Assembly (NCBI GenBank): GCA_003220615.1
Contig: QHTB01000132.1
Coordinates: 1 to 64,000, forward strand
From: Candidatus Rokuibacteriota bacterium
GTDB lineage: Bacteria > Methylomirabilota > Methylomirabilia > Rokubacteriales > CSP1-6
DNA: 64,000 nt
Reading direction: 5' to 3'
Shown: piece after piece, positions 26,140 to 35,093 of the stretch
How the letters are laid out: every line of letters begins with the position of its first letter
Position numbering within the stretch: position 1 is the first letter of the stretch
The notes under the pieces: generated by a model
Seen by the model: the letters and a program-made list of their open reading frames with translations, nothing else
Told to the model about the DNA's origin: nothing
Databases searched by the model: none
Made by a program: the position numbers and the translations under genes

Positions 26140-27495
26140 TCAGCCGGCGCATAATCGATGGAGACGAGACGGCAGGGCCGGGCTCGGGCGCAGCGTGAGG
26201 CCAGCGGCGGGGATAACGGACACGCCGCGTGCCAGCGCGAGCCGGTAGTGCTGGGCCACGGAAGCGACGATGAGCTGCATCTCGGTTGTGGCGAAAGCGC
26301 TCCCGATGCAGTGGCGCGGGCCGCCGCCGAAGGGAAAGTAAGCCAAGGTCGGGCGTGCGGCGGCTCGGGCGGGTGTGAAGCGGTCGGGATCGAAAACCTC
26401 GGGCGCTTCCCACACCGCGGGATGGCGGTGCGTGACGTAAGGGGATAGCAGCACGATCCCTCCGGCCGGGATGGTGTAGCCGGCGAGCGTGTCGTCCTCG
26501 ACGGGCGTACGCGCGGTCAGCCAGGTCGGCGGATAGAGGCGCAACACCTCCTCGATCACCCGCCGTGTGTAGTCGAGGCGTGGAAGCATTTCGACGCCTG
26601 GCGCGCGACCGCCGAAGAGGGTACGGCATTCCTCCTCGAGTTGTGCTCGCACAGCGGAACGTTCCGACAGCACATACCAGGTCCAGGCGAGCGCGCTCGC
26701 GGTCGTGGTCTGCCCTGCGACGAGGAAGGCCTTCAGCTCGTCGCAGAGGTCGGCGTCGGTGACTGGCTCGCCGGCGCCGGGCGAAGCCAGAAGCGCGGCG
26801 AGCAGGCTACCTGGCGGTGGAGTCGTGCGGCGCGCCTCCCTGACCTTTTGGGACACGAAGGCGTCGATCGCCCGGAGGGCGCGCCGATAGCGACCGGCCG
26901 CCAGCGTCGGAATTTCGAGCCAACCCAGTGCACTCCAGAGACGACGGTCGACGTGGCCCACGGCCACATCCAGGGAGTGACCGAGCGCCTCGATCTCCGC
27001 GGTGGCGATATCGCCGAAGCACGCCCGGATGATGATCGTCTGGGTCAGGCGTCGCATCTCGGTTACCGCGTCGACGGGCTCGCTTCCTTCGGCCAATGAC
27101 CGCCAGCGCTCGAGCATTTCTTGCGTGGCCAGGGTGACAACGGAAGCGAACTGCGCGTGTTGGCCGGGCTGAAAGGCAGGCTGCACCTGGCGACGCCGCT
27201 GGCGCCAGCGGTTGCCATCAACCACGGTCAGGCTATCGCCGAAGAGCCCGCGCACGCGCGTGGCTGGCGGACCCTTGGCATAGGCACGGGCATTGTCCTG
27301 CAGCACATGCCTAACGTGATCGGGATGGCTCAGCAGATAGACCTGTCGCGGACCGAGCCGCATGGAAAGAACGTCGCCATAGCACCGTGCGCATTCCATG
27401 AAGAAGCCAAGGGGGTCGCGTCGCGCCCTCGGAAACACGCCCACGAACGGGTAGCCCGTGGGCCCCGCGGCGCGTTGGGACGGAGCGATGGACAT
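26140..27495 (-). CDS. Cytochrome P450
   Basis: A 451-residue heme-thiolate monooxygenase. The I-helix oxygen-binding motif is AFLVAGQTTTASALAW, the K-helix ExxR is EEVLRLYPP and the heme loop is FPFGGGPRHCIGSAFA with the axial Cys. The class is bacterial but with a eukaryotic-like CYP4/CYP102 style heme region; the substrate is unknown. The ATG at 27495 (MSIAPSQRAAGP) is chosen because it leaves a normal-length N-terminus; an ATG at 27546 would overlap the epimerase gene. It follows the hopanoid-type epimerase gene by 8 bases, so a lipid or terpenoid substrate is a reasonable inference. Confidence 0.88.
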   Translation of the reverse strand: MSIAPSQRAAGPTGYPFVGVFPRARRDPLGFFMECARCYGDVLSMRLGPRQVYLLSHPDHVRHVLQDNARAYAKGPPATRVRGLFGDSLTVVDGNRWRQRRRQVQPAFQPGQHAQFASVVTLATQEMLERWRSLAEGSEPVDAVTEMRRLTQTIIIRACFGDIATAEIEALGHSLDVAVGHVDRRLWSALGWLEIPTLAAGRYRRALRAIDAFVSQKVREARRTTPPPGSLLAALLASPGAGEPVTDADLCDELKAFLVAGQTTTASALAWTWYVLSERSAVRAQLEEECRTLFGGRAPGVEMLPRLDYTRRVIEEVLRLYPPTWLTARTPVEDDTLAGYTIPAGGIVLLSPYVTHRHPAVWEAPEVFDPDRFTPARAAARPTLAYFPFGGGPRHCIGSAFATTEMQLIVASVAQHYRLALARGVSVIPAAGLTLRPSPALPSRLHRLCAG

Positions 27496-27503
27496 CCGGG
27501 CGC

Positions 27504-28520
27504 TCACGCCACGCGAGCTCGATAGGCCGGCGGCGGTGGCACGCAACCGTGGGCGGTGAACCAGTCGACGGCCTCGAGCAGCGCCTGCTCGACCGGAGTT
27601 TGGGGCAGCCCGAGTTCTCGCACGGCTTTCTCGGCGCTGAAGTACATGTGCTTGCGCGCCATGCGCACGCCGGTGAGCGGCACGCGCGGCGGGCGGCCGG
27701 TGGCGCGCGCCACGCCTTCGTTGACCAGCGCCACGAGATAGATCAGGGCATGGGGCACTCGCACGCGCGGAGCGCGGATGCCGGTAATGCTCTCGAGCAT
27801 CTGGAAGATCTCAGTGAGCGAGCGGTTTTGGCATCCCAGGATGTATTTCTCTCCCACACGCCCGCGCTGCGCAGCCAGGAGATGTCCCCGCGCCACGTCG
27901 GCGACGTGGATCAGGTTGAGACCTGTGTCGAGAGTGGCGACCATGCGTCCCAGAAGATAGTCGAGGATCATCTGGCCGGTAGGCGTGGGCCTGACTTCCC
28001 AAGGGCCGATGGGATTGCTCGGATTGACGATGACCACGGGCAGGCCGCGAGCGGCGTACTCCTCGGCGACACGCTCGGCGAGAAACTTCGAGCGCTTGTA
28101 GGGGCCGATCATGTCGTCGAGCTGGACGGGTGTGGTCTCGGTGCCGAGGCCACCGTCGCGGGGCAGGCCGAGCGTGCCGACGCTCGAGGTGTAGACCACG
28201 CGCTCGACGCGCGCCCGCGTGCACGCCTCGAGCATGGTGCGCGTGCCATCCACGTTGTTGCGGTAGATCTCGGCCGGGTCCTTCGCCCAGAGCCGGTAGT
28301 CCGCTGCGACGTGGAAGATCTGCGCGCAGCCCTGGATCGCGCCGGCCACGGAAACGGGGTCGAGCATGTTGCCGCGCACCACCTCGACCGCGCAGCCTTC
28401 GAGCGCCCGGAGGCTGCTTGCCGGACGCGCGAGGACTCTCACGCGATGGCCCTCGGCGACGAGCAGTCGCGCCACGTTGGCCCCCACGAAACCGGTGGCG
28501 CCGGTGACCAGCACATTCAT
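27504..28520 (-). CDS. hpnA: Hopanoid-associated sugar epimerase-like NAD(P)-dependent protein
   Basis: A 338-residue extended SDR protein. The NAD-binding TGATGFVGANVARLL and catalytic YKRSK (YxxxK) with upstream TSSVGTLG are present. The segment FHVAADYRLWAKDPAEIYRN is characteristic of HpnA, a family linked to hopanoid biosynthesis clusters. The final step attributed to HpnA is uncertain. No squalene-hopene cyclase is in the window, so its role here rests on similarity. It heads a minus-strand pair with the P450. Confidence 0.8.
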   Translation of the reverse strand: MNVLVTGATGFVGANVARLLVAEGHRVRVLARPASSLRALEGCAVEVVRGNMLDPVSVAGAIQGCAQIFHVAADYRLWAKDPAEIYRNNVDGTRTMLEACTRARVERVVYTSSVGTLGLPRDGGLGTETTPVQLDDMIGPYKRSKFLAERVAEEYAARGLPVVIVNPSNPIGPWEVRPTPTGQMILDYLLGRMVATLDTGLNLIHVADVARGHLLAAQRGRVGEKYILGCQNRSLTEIFQMLESITGIRAPRVRVPHALIYLVALVNEGVARATGRPPRVPLTGVRMARKHMYFSAEKAVRELGLPQTPVEQALLEAVDWFTAHGCVPPPPAYRARVA

Positions 28521-28617
28521 GGCGGGCGACTCCGGAGTTCAGCATACGCTCCCCGGAGACAGGAGACACGATCAGCATCATAGAAGCATCACGGCCCGAG
28601 GACCGGGCGCGGTGTCA

Positions 28618-29850
28618 TCAGGCGTGGGCCGCCCGCTCGAGGGCAATGAAAGCACGGCGGACGCACGAAGCGTAGAGCACGGCGGCGAGCACGGACAGGC
28701 CGAGGAGCATCGCCGCGAGCGGCTGCACGCTGTGAGGTGAGAAGCGGCTGACCACGGCGGAGACGAGCGAGGTCCCCAGGATGAAGAGAGTGCCGAGCAC
28801 GGCGCTGGCGATGCCCGCCGACGAGCCGCTCCGGGACATGGCGACGGTGAACAGGTTCGGGAAGAGCAGGCCGCCGGAGAAGAACAGCAGTGCCGTCGGA
28901 ATCACGATGAGCGTCAGGCTGAGCGGCACGACGAGCGACAGGACGAGCATCGACAGCGGGGCCAGGATCGCCAGCAGGAAGGCGCTGAGGACGGTGAGCT
29001 GGTGTCGGCGGCTGTTGCCGAGGAGTGCGCGGTTGACGCTGTTGCCGGCAAACCAGGCGACGCCCATCCCCAGGCCGATCCAGCCGTAGTCGCCCGCCGA
29101 GTAGTGCAGCACGCGCTGTACGAGGAAGGGTGCCACCATGCTGAACACCGCGATGTACGAGTACATCAGGGCGAGCACGAGTGCGGCCGCGACGAACACG
29201 TGGTCCTTCAGGAACGACCCGAGCTCACGGGTGAGCGCGGCGACGTCCAGCGGCCGGCGGTGGGCGATGGTCTCAGGCAAGGACGTGAGCAGCAGGACGA
29301 AGAGGGCGAGGCCGTATGCAGTCAGGAACCAGAAGCAGGACTGCCAGCCGAAGCGCTCGTGGAGCCAGGCGCCCAGCACCGGTGCCACGATCGGCCCGAG
29401 CGCCCAGGCGAGGGTCATGGCGTTCGATGCCTTCGCGAGCTCGGCGCCGCTGAACGTGTCCGTGAGGATCGACCGGTTCAGGGTTCCGGTCGCCGAGAGG
29501 GCGACACCCTGCAGAAACCGGAAGGCGAGCAGGACCGGCACGGTCGGCGACAGTGCGACCCCGAGCGCCGTCGCCGTGTAGATCAGGCTCCCGGCCACGA
29601 CGACCGGCCGCCGTCCGAGGATCTCGGACGCCGCCCCCATCGCGAGCTGTGCCGATCCGTAGCCGAGGAGATACATCGTGATCGTGAGCTGAATGAGGGC
29701 CGGCGTGGTGTGGAAATACTCGGTCATCGAGGGCAACGACGGAACATAGATGTCGATGCCGGCGCCCGAGAGCGGCGTCATCAACACCACGAGGCCGAGG
29801 ATCCGACCCGGCGAGCCTACGCGGATGCCGGCAGGGGCCAGCCGAGCCAT
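28618..29850 (-). CDS. MFS drug-resistance transporter (Bcr/CflA type)
   Basis: A 410-residue, roughly 12-helix major facilitator. The first helix LGLVVLMTPLSGAGIDIYVPSLP and the motif-A-like region GAASEILGRRPVVVAG are typical of Bcr/CflA exporters. ILTDTFSGAELAKASNAMTLAWALGPIVAPVLG follows helix 4. Homologues export drugs or small metabolites with proton antiport. I start it at the ATG at 29850, which overlaps the end of the amidohydrolase by 34 bases; longer upstream reading is in the wrong frame for the family. Confidence 0.85.
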   Translation of the reverse strand: MARLAPAGIRVGSPGRILGLVVLMTPLSGAGIDIYVPSLPSMTEYFHTTPALIQLTITMYLLGYGSAQLAMGAASEILGRRPVVVAGSLIYTATALGVALSPTVPVLLAFRFLQGVALSATGTLNRSILTDTFSGAELAKASNAMTLAWALGPIVAPVLGAWLHERFGWQSCFWFLTAYGLALFVLLLTSLPETIAHRRPLDVAALTRELGSFLKDHVFVAAALVLALMYSYIAVFSMVAPFLVQRVLHYSAGDYGWIGLGMGVAWFAGNSVNRALLGNSRRHQLTVLSAFLLAILAPLSMLVLSLVVPLSLTLIVIPTALLFFSGGLLFPNLFTVAMSRSGSSAGIASAVLGTLFILGTSLVSAVVSRFSPHSVQPLAAMLLGLSVLAAVLYASCVRRAFIALERAAHA

Positions 29851-30641
29851 TCGCAGACGCCGCGGCCCATGACCCAGTCGAGATCCTCGCCTTTGAGCCA
29901 GGGGAGGTGGTCGGTGAAGAGGTGGATGCACTCGTAGTAGGTGCAGGGCATGCGCGTGAGATCGGTGCCCCAGAACATCCGCTTCGGGCCGAAGGCGTCG
30001 AACAGCGTCTTCATGAATGGCTGCACGTCGCGATAGGGATAGCTCTGGTTGGACAGCGATGGGACGCCCGAAGCCTTCACCGCGACGTTCGGATATTTGG
30101 CGAGCGCGCACACCTTCGGCAGATCCTCGAACACGTCCGGCCCGCGGGTGAACCGGCGCAGCCCGACGTGGTCGATCGTGAGACGGAGTTCGGGATGGCG
30201 CTCGGCGATCTTCGCCAGCGCATCCAGCGATCCCGGCACCAGCACCATGAGCGGGATCCTCGCCTTCTCGGCCGCCGGCCACAGCCAGTCCGCCGTGCCG
30301 TCCGTGAGCCACGGGCGTTGCAGATCGGTGTGGAAGGTGAAGCGCATGCCGAGCATGCCCGGCTGCTTCTTCCAGTCCGGCACGAGCGCGCGGCTCTCCG
30401 GCTTCTCGAGTGCGATCCGGCCCATGACCGCGAAGCGGTCGGGATAGAGGCGCGCCGCTTCCAGCGCGAGCTCGTTGCGGTCGCCCTCCCACGAGGGAGG
30501 CACGATCACGATCCGGCTGACGCCGGCCAGATCCATCTGGAGGAGCAGCGCTTCCTTGGTGACGGGATAGGGTTTCTGAGCTTGGGCCGCGCGACCCGGC
30601 GGCCACGGACGGTTTGGCGTGTCAGCCGCCCAGAGGTGCAC
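29817..30641 (-). CDS. Amidohydrolase (TIM-barrel) family protein, start uncertain
   Basis: At least 274 residues of an amidohydrolase-2 family barrel, related to 2-pyrone-4,6-dicarboxylate lactonases. Motifs are GMRFTFHTD, LTIDHVGLRRF, VAVKASGVPSL and FWGTDLTRMPC (last Asp). The conventional GTG at 30641 would cut off the metal-binding first strand IVDSQVHLW. Seven codons upstream an ACG at 30662 is preceded by AAGGAG at ideal spacing and would restore it. There is no ATG, GTG or TTG between the asnB stop and the GTG. The usual DxHxH motif reads DSQVH, with a Gln for the first His. Confidence 0.8.
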   Translation of the reverse strand: MHLWAADTPNRPWPPGRAAQAQKPYPVTKEALLLQMDLAGVSRIVIVPPSWEGDRNELALEAARLYPDRFAVMGRIALEKPESRALVPDWKKQPGMLGMRFTFHTDLQRPWLTDGTADWLWPAAEKARIPLMVLVPGSLDALAKIAERHPELRLTIDHVGLRRFTRGPDVFEDLPKVCALAKYPNVAVKASGVPSLSNQSYPYRDVQPFMKTLFDAFGPKRMFWGTDLTRMPCTYYECIHLFTDHLPWLKGEDLDWVMGRGVCEWLGWPLPASA

Positions 30642-30683
30642 CTGCGAGTCGACGATATGCGTGCGATGACTCCTTCCGCCCGC

Positions 30684-32588
30684 TCAGGACCAGCGAATGT
30701 CGGGCAGGTACGCCTCGCGCCACAGCTCGAGCGTGAGCAGGCTCCACAGCGCCTTGCCGTGATTCTGGCGTGCGGTGACGTGCTCGGTCACCAGCCGCGA
30801 CACGCCGTCGGGATCGAGCAGGCCGACGGCGCGTAGCCGCACCGGCGCGAGCGTCGCCTCGAGCAGCGGCCGCAGCGGACCGCGAAACCACTGAGCGATC
30901 GGCACGCCGAAGCCCTGCTTGCGACGAGTCAGGATCTGGTCGGGCAGTCGGCCCTGCAGCGCGCGCTTCAAGACGGCCTTGGTGGTAAAGCCTCGGACTT
31001 TCACCGACGACGGCATCGCGCACGCCAGCGCCACCAGTGCCGGATCGAGGAACGGCGCCCGGGCCTCCACGCCGTGGGCCATGGTCGCCCGGTCCATCTT
31101 CACGAGCGTCTGCCCCGCGAGATAGAGCTTGCAGTGGTGGTAGACGAGCCGGCTGATCGGATCGTCGGTGGGCGCCCACGTCATGGTGCTGACGACGTCG
31201 TCGTAGGGATTGCCCCCGACGTTCGCCGCACGCACCGCGCTGCCGACGAGGCTCGCCTGCTCGTTCGGCGTGAGCCCATTCATCATGATCTGGGCCGCGA
31301 CGTCGAATGGATTGACGGCGCCTCGGAAGAACTGCTTGAGGAGGAAGCTCGGGCTGCCGTAGCGCGTGGAACCCGGCAAGACCTCGACACCGCGGCCGGC
31401 GGTGCTGATGAGGCCGGCGGGCAGGCGGTTGACCCACTGCATCGGCTTCACGGCGAGGAACGTGGGATAGCCGCAGAGCAGCTCGTCGCCGCCATCACCG
31501 CTGAGCGCGACCGTGACCCATTCCCGGATGTGCCTGGCGAGATGGACGGTCGGCAAGAAGGCAGGATCGGCGAGGGGCTCGTCGAGCAGCTCGCCCAGTC
31601 GCGGGAACAGCGCGGCGGCGTCGCCGGCCGTGAACGTGAACTGGCGATGCTCGGTCCCGAGCCGCTCGGCCACCGCGCGAGCGTAGGGCTCCTCGTTGTA
31701 GGTCGTCTCCTCGAAGCCGATGGAGAAGGTCTTGAACTTCTGGCCGGGCGCCACCGTCACGGCCGCGGCGGTCGTCGCGCTCGAATCGAGGCCGCCGCTC
31801 AGGAAGATGCCGACGGGCACGTCGCTGACGAGGCGGTTCTTCACCGAGGTGCACAGCGAGTCCCAGAGCGCCTGCGACCACCCGGCCTCGCTCGTCGGCC
31901 GTGGCTCGCCGACGGTGAAGGGGAGATCCCAGTAACGGCCGACCCGGACCTTGCCCGCGGTGAGGTGGAGGAAATGACCGGGCGGCAGCTTCTGCACGCC
32001 GGCCAGGATCGTGTGAGGATCGGGCACGTAGCCGTTGCCGAGGTAGCGGGCCACGCTGCGCAGGTCGAGGTCGCGGCGGATCTCCGGGTGCGCGAGCAGC
32101 GCCCGCAGCTCGGAGCCGAAGACGAACCAGCCGTTGCGCTCCGCGTAGTAGAAGGGCTTCTCGCCCATCCGGTCACGAGCCGCGAACAGCGTCTGCCGCT
32201 CGGCGTCCCAGATCACGAACGCGAACATGCCGTCGAACTCCGCCAGACAGTCCTCGCCGAACTCTTCCCAGGCGTGGACGATCACCTCGGTGTCGGAGCT
32301 GGTGGTGAACCGATGGCCCCGCGCGCGGAGCTGCTCCGCCAGGCGGCGGTAGTTGTAGATCTCGCCGTTGAGGATGGCATGAACCGTGCCCGTCTCGTTG
32401 GCAATCGGCTGATGCCCGGTGGTGAGATCGATGATCTGCAGGCGCCGGTGGCCGAGCGCCACCTGACCGTCGACGTAATATCCTTCGTCGTCGGGGCCGC
32501 GATGACGCAGCGTCGCCGTCATCCGGCGGACGATGGCCGGATCGGCCCGCCGATGGTCGGGCGCGACGAAGCCGCTAAGCCCGCACAC
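30684..32588 (-). CDS. asnB: Asparagine synthase (glutamine-hydrolysing)
   Basis: A 634-residue class-2 glutamine amidotransferase. The start codon is GTG and the catalytic Cys2 follows in MCGLSGF. The glutaminase half has RHRGPDDEGYY and LNGEIYNYRRL; the synthetase half has FLSGGLDSSATT (PP-loop) and GDGGDELLCGY. KMDRATMAHGVEARAPFLD is a typical late motif. Such long AsnB forms also amidate cell-surface glycans. The gene is divergent from, and only 40 bases from, the GT39 gene, and sits beside glycosyltransferases, so an envelope role is possible. Confidence 0.93.
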   Translation of the reverse strand: MCGLSGFVAPDHRRADPAIVRRMTATLRHRGPDDEGYYVDGQVALGHRRLQIIDLTTGHQPIANETGTVHAILNGEIYNYRRLAEQLRARGHRFTTSSDTEVIVHAWEEFGEDCLAEFDGMFAFVIWDAERQTLFAARDRMGEKPFYYAERNGWFVFGSELRALLAHPEIRRDLDLRSVARYLGNGYVPDPHTILAGVQKLPPGHFLHLTAGKVRVGRYWDLPFTVGEPRPTSEAGWSQALWDSLCTSVKNRLVSDVPVGIFLSGGLDSSATTAAAVTVAPGQKFKTFSIGFEETTYNEEPYARAVAERLGTEHRQFTFTAGDAAALFPRLGELLDEPLADPAFLPTVHLARHIREWVTVALSGDGGDELLCGYPTFLAVKPMQWVNRLPAGLISTAGRGVEVLPGSTRYGSPSFLLKQFFRGAVNPFDVAAQIMMNGLTPNEQASLVGSAVRAANVGGNPYDDVVSTMTWAPTDDPISRLVYHHCKLYLAGQTLVKMDRATMAHGVEARAPFLDPALVALACAMPSSVKVRGFTTKAVLKRALQGRLPDQILTRRKQGFGVPIAQWFRGPLRPLLEATLAPVRLRAVGLLDPDGVSRLVTEHVTARQNHGKALWSLLTLELWREAYLPDIRWS

Positions 32589-32628
32589 GCCGATTTCCGA
32601 GCATCACGGCGAGCAAGAGTCGCATAGT

Positions 32629-34293
32629 ATGAGGCCCCGAGGACCCCTCGTGACGAACGAGCCGAGCCGAAACCACACGCTGGATCACCGCCGGGGTTTC
32701 ATTGTACTCGCGCCGCTCGCTGTGGCGGCTCTGCTTTTCCTGCCCGGCATCGGCCAGCGGATCCTCTACAGCGGGGACGAGGCGCGGTATGCGCTGCTGG
32801 CGCGCAACATGGTCGAGACGGGCGACTGGCTCGTGCCGCGGATCGGCGATGACGTCCACATGGAAAAGTCGCCGCTCTTCATCTGGTCGATCGCCGCGTT
32901 CTCGCTGGCCCGTCGCGACGTGACCGAGCTGACCGCGGTCCTGCCCGCTGCCCTGAGCGGTATCGCCGGCGTCGGGGCCACGTTGCTCCTCGGCCGGCGG
33001 ATGTTCAATGCCGGGACGGGGCTGCTCGGCGCGCTGATCCTCGCGACCACCTGGGGCTACTACTGGCACGCCCGGCTCGCCCTGGCCGACATGATGGTGA
33101 CCTTCTTCATCGTCGTGAGCCTCGTCGCGTTCTGGGCGGGAGCCGCGGACGGTGCGGGCCGCCGGTTGCCGATGGCGCTCTTCTGGCTGTGCCTTGGCCT
33201 CGGCTACTCGGCGAAGGGCCCGGCCGGCCTCATGCCGCTCTTGCCCTGCGCCGTGTTCCTGGTCATGGAGCATGGCTGGCGCGGCCTTGGGAGGCTCCGG
33301 CCCCTCATGGGTGTCGCCATCGTTGCGCTCGTCTCGGCCCCGTGGGCGCTCGCGTTCGCGCTCCAGCGCGACGAGAGCTACGTGCAGAGTGTGCTGCTCG
33401 GCGACTACCTCGCGCCGCGGCTTCAGCCCTGGGACCGGTTCTCCGAGCTGTTCTTCGTCGTCGGTCCCATCGGCGTCGGCTTCCTGCCCTGGACGCTGTT
33501 CCTGCCGTCCGCCGTGCGCCACGGATGGTGGAGCGCTGAGGACGAGGACGTCCGTCGGCGGTTCCGCTTTCTCCTCATCTGGGTGGTCGTCTACGCCGTC
33601 GTCATCACGATCTTGCCGCACAAGCGGGAGCGATATCTGCTCCCGACCTATCCCGTTCTCGCGATCATGATCGGCTGGTTGTGGGACCAGTGGGCCCGGC
33701 GGCCGGCACCGAGCTCGTTGCGCAAGCACGGATGGGCGTGGGCGGTGCTCGCGATCGCGATGTCGCTCGTCGTGCAGCTTCCGCCCCCGGTCCGCCTGGA
33801 ACAGGCCGTGTTGATTCCAGCCACGTTCGGCGGGAAGCTCGTCCTCGTGGGATTGCTGCTGGCGACGGCGGTCATCACGATCGTCACCGCGCAGATGGGG
33901 CGACCGCTCCTGGCGTTCGCGGCCGTGTGCGCGCCGATGGCGCTGATCCTGGCGTACGAGACCAGCATCTTCGTGCCGGCCTTCAACCGGAGCTTCGACG
34001 TGAAGAGCTTCTCGCAGCGACTGGCGACCAAGCTCGCGCCCGAAGCCCGGCTGGTGACGCTCGGAGTCGGGGCGCTTCCGGTCGAGTTCTACTCGCACCG
34101 CAGCGCCCGGGCCGTGCGGGATCCGATGGAGGTCGAGGAGTCCCTCCAGGACGGCGGGCCGGTTCATCTCGTCGCCGACGAGCGGTGGTGGCGAGTCGTC
34201 AACGACACGACGGGCCGGCCGTGGTCGGTCTGGGACCGGACGAGCTTCGCCGGTAAAGCCGTGGTCGTCGCCAGCCCGGGAGAGCGCCGGTGA
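32629..34293 (+). CDS. ArnT/PMT-like membrane glycosyltransferase (GT39/83 type)
   Basis: A 554-residue polytopic transferase. The N-terminal SGDEARYALLARNMVETGDW holds the conserved acidic residue of the periplasmic loop. Around twelve hydrophobic segments follow, and the soluble C-terminal part lies after residue 440. ArnT transfers aminoarabinose from undecaprenyl phosphate to lipid A. The adjacent polyprenyl-phosphate-type GT2 fits that two-gene arrangement. The ATG at 32629 is preferred; a GTG at 32650 is possible. It is translationally coupled to the GT2 gene by a 4-base overlap. Confidence 0.85.
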   Translation: MRPRGPLVTNEPSRNHTLDHRRGFIVLAPLAVAALLFLPGIGQRILYSGDEARYALLARNMVETGDWLVPRIGDDVHMEKSPLFIWSIAAFSLARRDVTELTAVLPAALSGIAGVGATLLLGRRMFNAGTGLLGALILATTWGYYWHARLALADMMVTFFIVVSLVAFWAGAADGAGRRLPMALFWLCLGLGYSAKGPAGLMPLLPCAVFLVMEHGWRGLGRLRPLMGVAIVALVSAPWALAFALQRDESYVQSVLLGDYLAPRLQPWDRFSELFFVVGPIGVGFLPWTLFLPSAVRHGWWSAEDEDVRRRFRFLLIWVVVYAVVITILPHKRERYLLPTYPVLAIMIGWLWDQWARRPAPSSLRKHGWAWAVLAIAMSLVVQLPPPVRLEQAVLIPATFGGKLVLVGLLLATAVITIVTAQMGRPLLAFAAVCAPMALILAYETSIFVPAFNRSFDVKSFSQRLATKLAPEARLVTLGVGALPVEFYSHRSARAVRDPMEVEESLQDGGPVHLVADERWWRVVNDTTGRPWSVWDRTSFAGKAVVVASPGERR

Positions 34294-35093
34294 CGCGCGC
34301 CGCCGTCGAGCTCTCGGTGGTGCTGCCCGTCTACAACGAGGCCGACAACATTCCGATCCTCTGGGATGAGCTGGCGGCGGTGCTGCCTCGGGTCACCACG
34401 TCCGCCGAGGTCATCTTCGTCGACGACGGATCCACCGACGGCAGCGCCGACATCGTGGAGGGCCTCGCCAAGACCGATCCGCGGATCCGCTTCATCCGCT
34501 TCGAGGCCAACGCCGGCCTCAGCGCGGCGTTCTATGCCGGATTCCAGGCGGCTCGCGGCCGGGTCGTGGTGTCGATGGACAGCGACCTGCAGAACGATCC
34601 CCGCGACATCCCACTCCTGCTGGCGCGTCTGGACAGCGCCGACGTCGTGGTGGGATGGCGGCAGATCCGGCGCGATCGGTGGCTCCGGCGCATCTCCTCG
34701 ACGCTCGCCAACCGCGTGCGGACGCGGCTGACCCACGATCCCGTGGCGGACAGCGCGAGCAGCTTCCGGGCCATGCGCCGTGAGTGCGTGGCCGCCATTC
34801 CCCCGTACGCCGGCATGCACCGGTTCGTGCCGACACTGATGAAGATCGCCGGGTTCCGCGTCGTCGAGATTCCCGTGAGTCATCGTCACCGGCGGTTCGG
34901 CGCGTCGAAGTTCGGCGTGAGAAACCGCGCGCTACGGGCCTTCGTCGATCTGCTGGCCGTCCGCTGGATGATCCGCCGGCGCTTGCGCTACAAGATCGCG
35001 CAGCAGCCGTGCGATCTCGACGCCGGCGAGAGCGGCACCGCCCCGCGTTCGCAGGAGAGCCGTTCGCAGGAGAGCCGGGAGCCCTCGCGCTGA
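34290..35093 (+). CDS. Family 2 glycosyltransferase (polyprenyl-phosphate type)
   Basis: A 267-residue GT-A transferase. VVLPVYNEADNI, VDDGSTDGS and MDSDLQNDP are the nucleotide-sugar and DxD-type motifs of the Dpm1/ArnC group. SHRHRRFGASKFGVRN is the usual C-terminal motif. No C-terminal transmembrane helices remain. The tail holds two SRSQE-type repeats encoded by a tandem 15-bp DNA repeat at 35047-35076. It likely charges the lipid-linked sugar used by the GT39 protein upstream. Confidence 0.9.
   Translation: MTRAAVELSVVLPVYNEADNIPILWDELAAVLPRVTTSAEVIFVDDGSTDGSADIVEGLAKTDPRIRFIRFEANAGLSAAFYAGFQAARGRVVVSMDSDLQNDPRDIPLLLARLDSADVVVGWRQIRRDRWLRRISSTLANRVRTRLTHDPVADSASSFRAMRRECVAAIPPYAGMHRFVPTLMKIAGFRVVEIPVSHRHRRFGASKFGVRNRALRAFVDLLAVRWMIRRRLRYKIAQQPCDLDAGESGTAPRSQESRSQESREPSR
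35047..35076 (+). repeat. Tandem 15-bp repeat at the end of the GT2 gene
   Basis: Two perfect copies of GTTCGCAGGAGAGCC, in frame, encode the repeated SQESR segment. They also carry AGGAGAG just upstream of the MobA-like start. Confidence 0.8.

Noticed and set aside
26024-26152. 42-codon minus-strand frame (starting MRRLSYLASGD) overlapping the P450 end
   Set aside because: No ribosome site, no recognisable domain, and it partly overlaps the P450. It is mentioned only as a possible small ORF.
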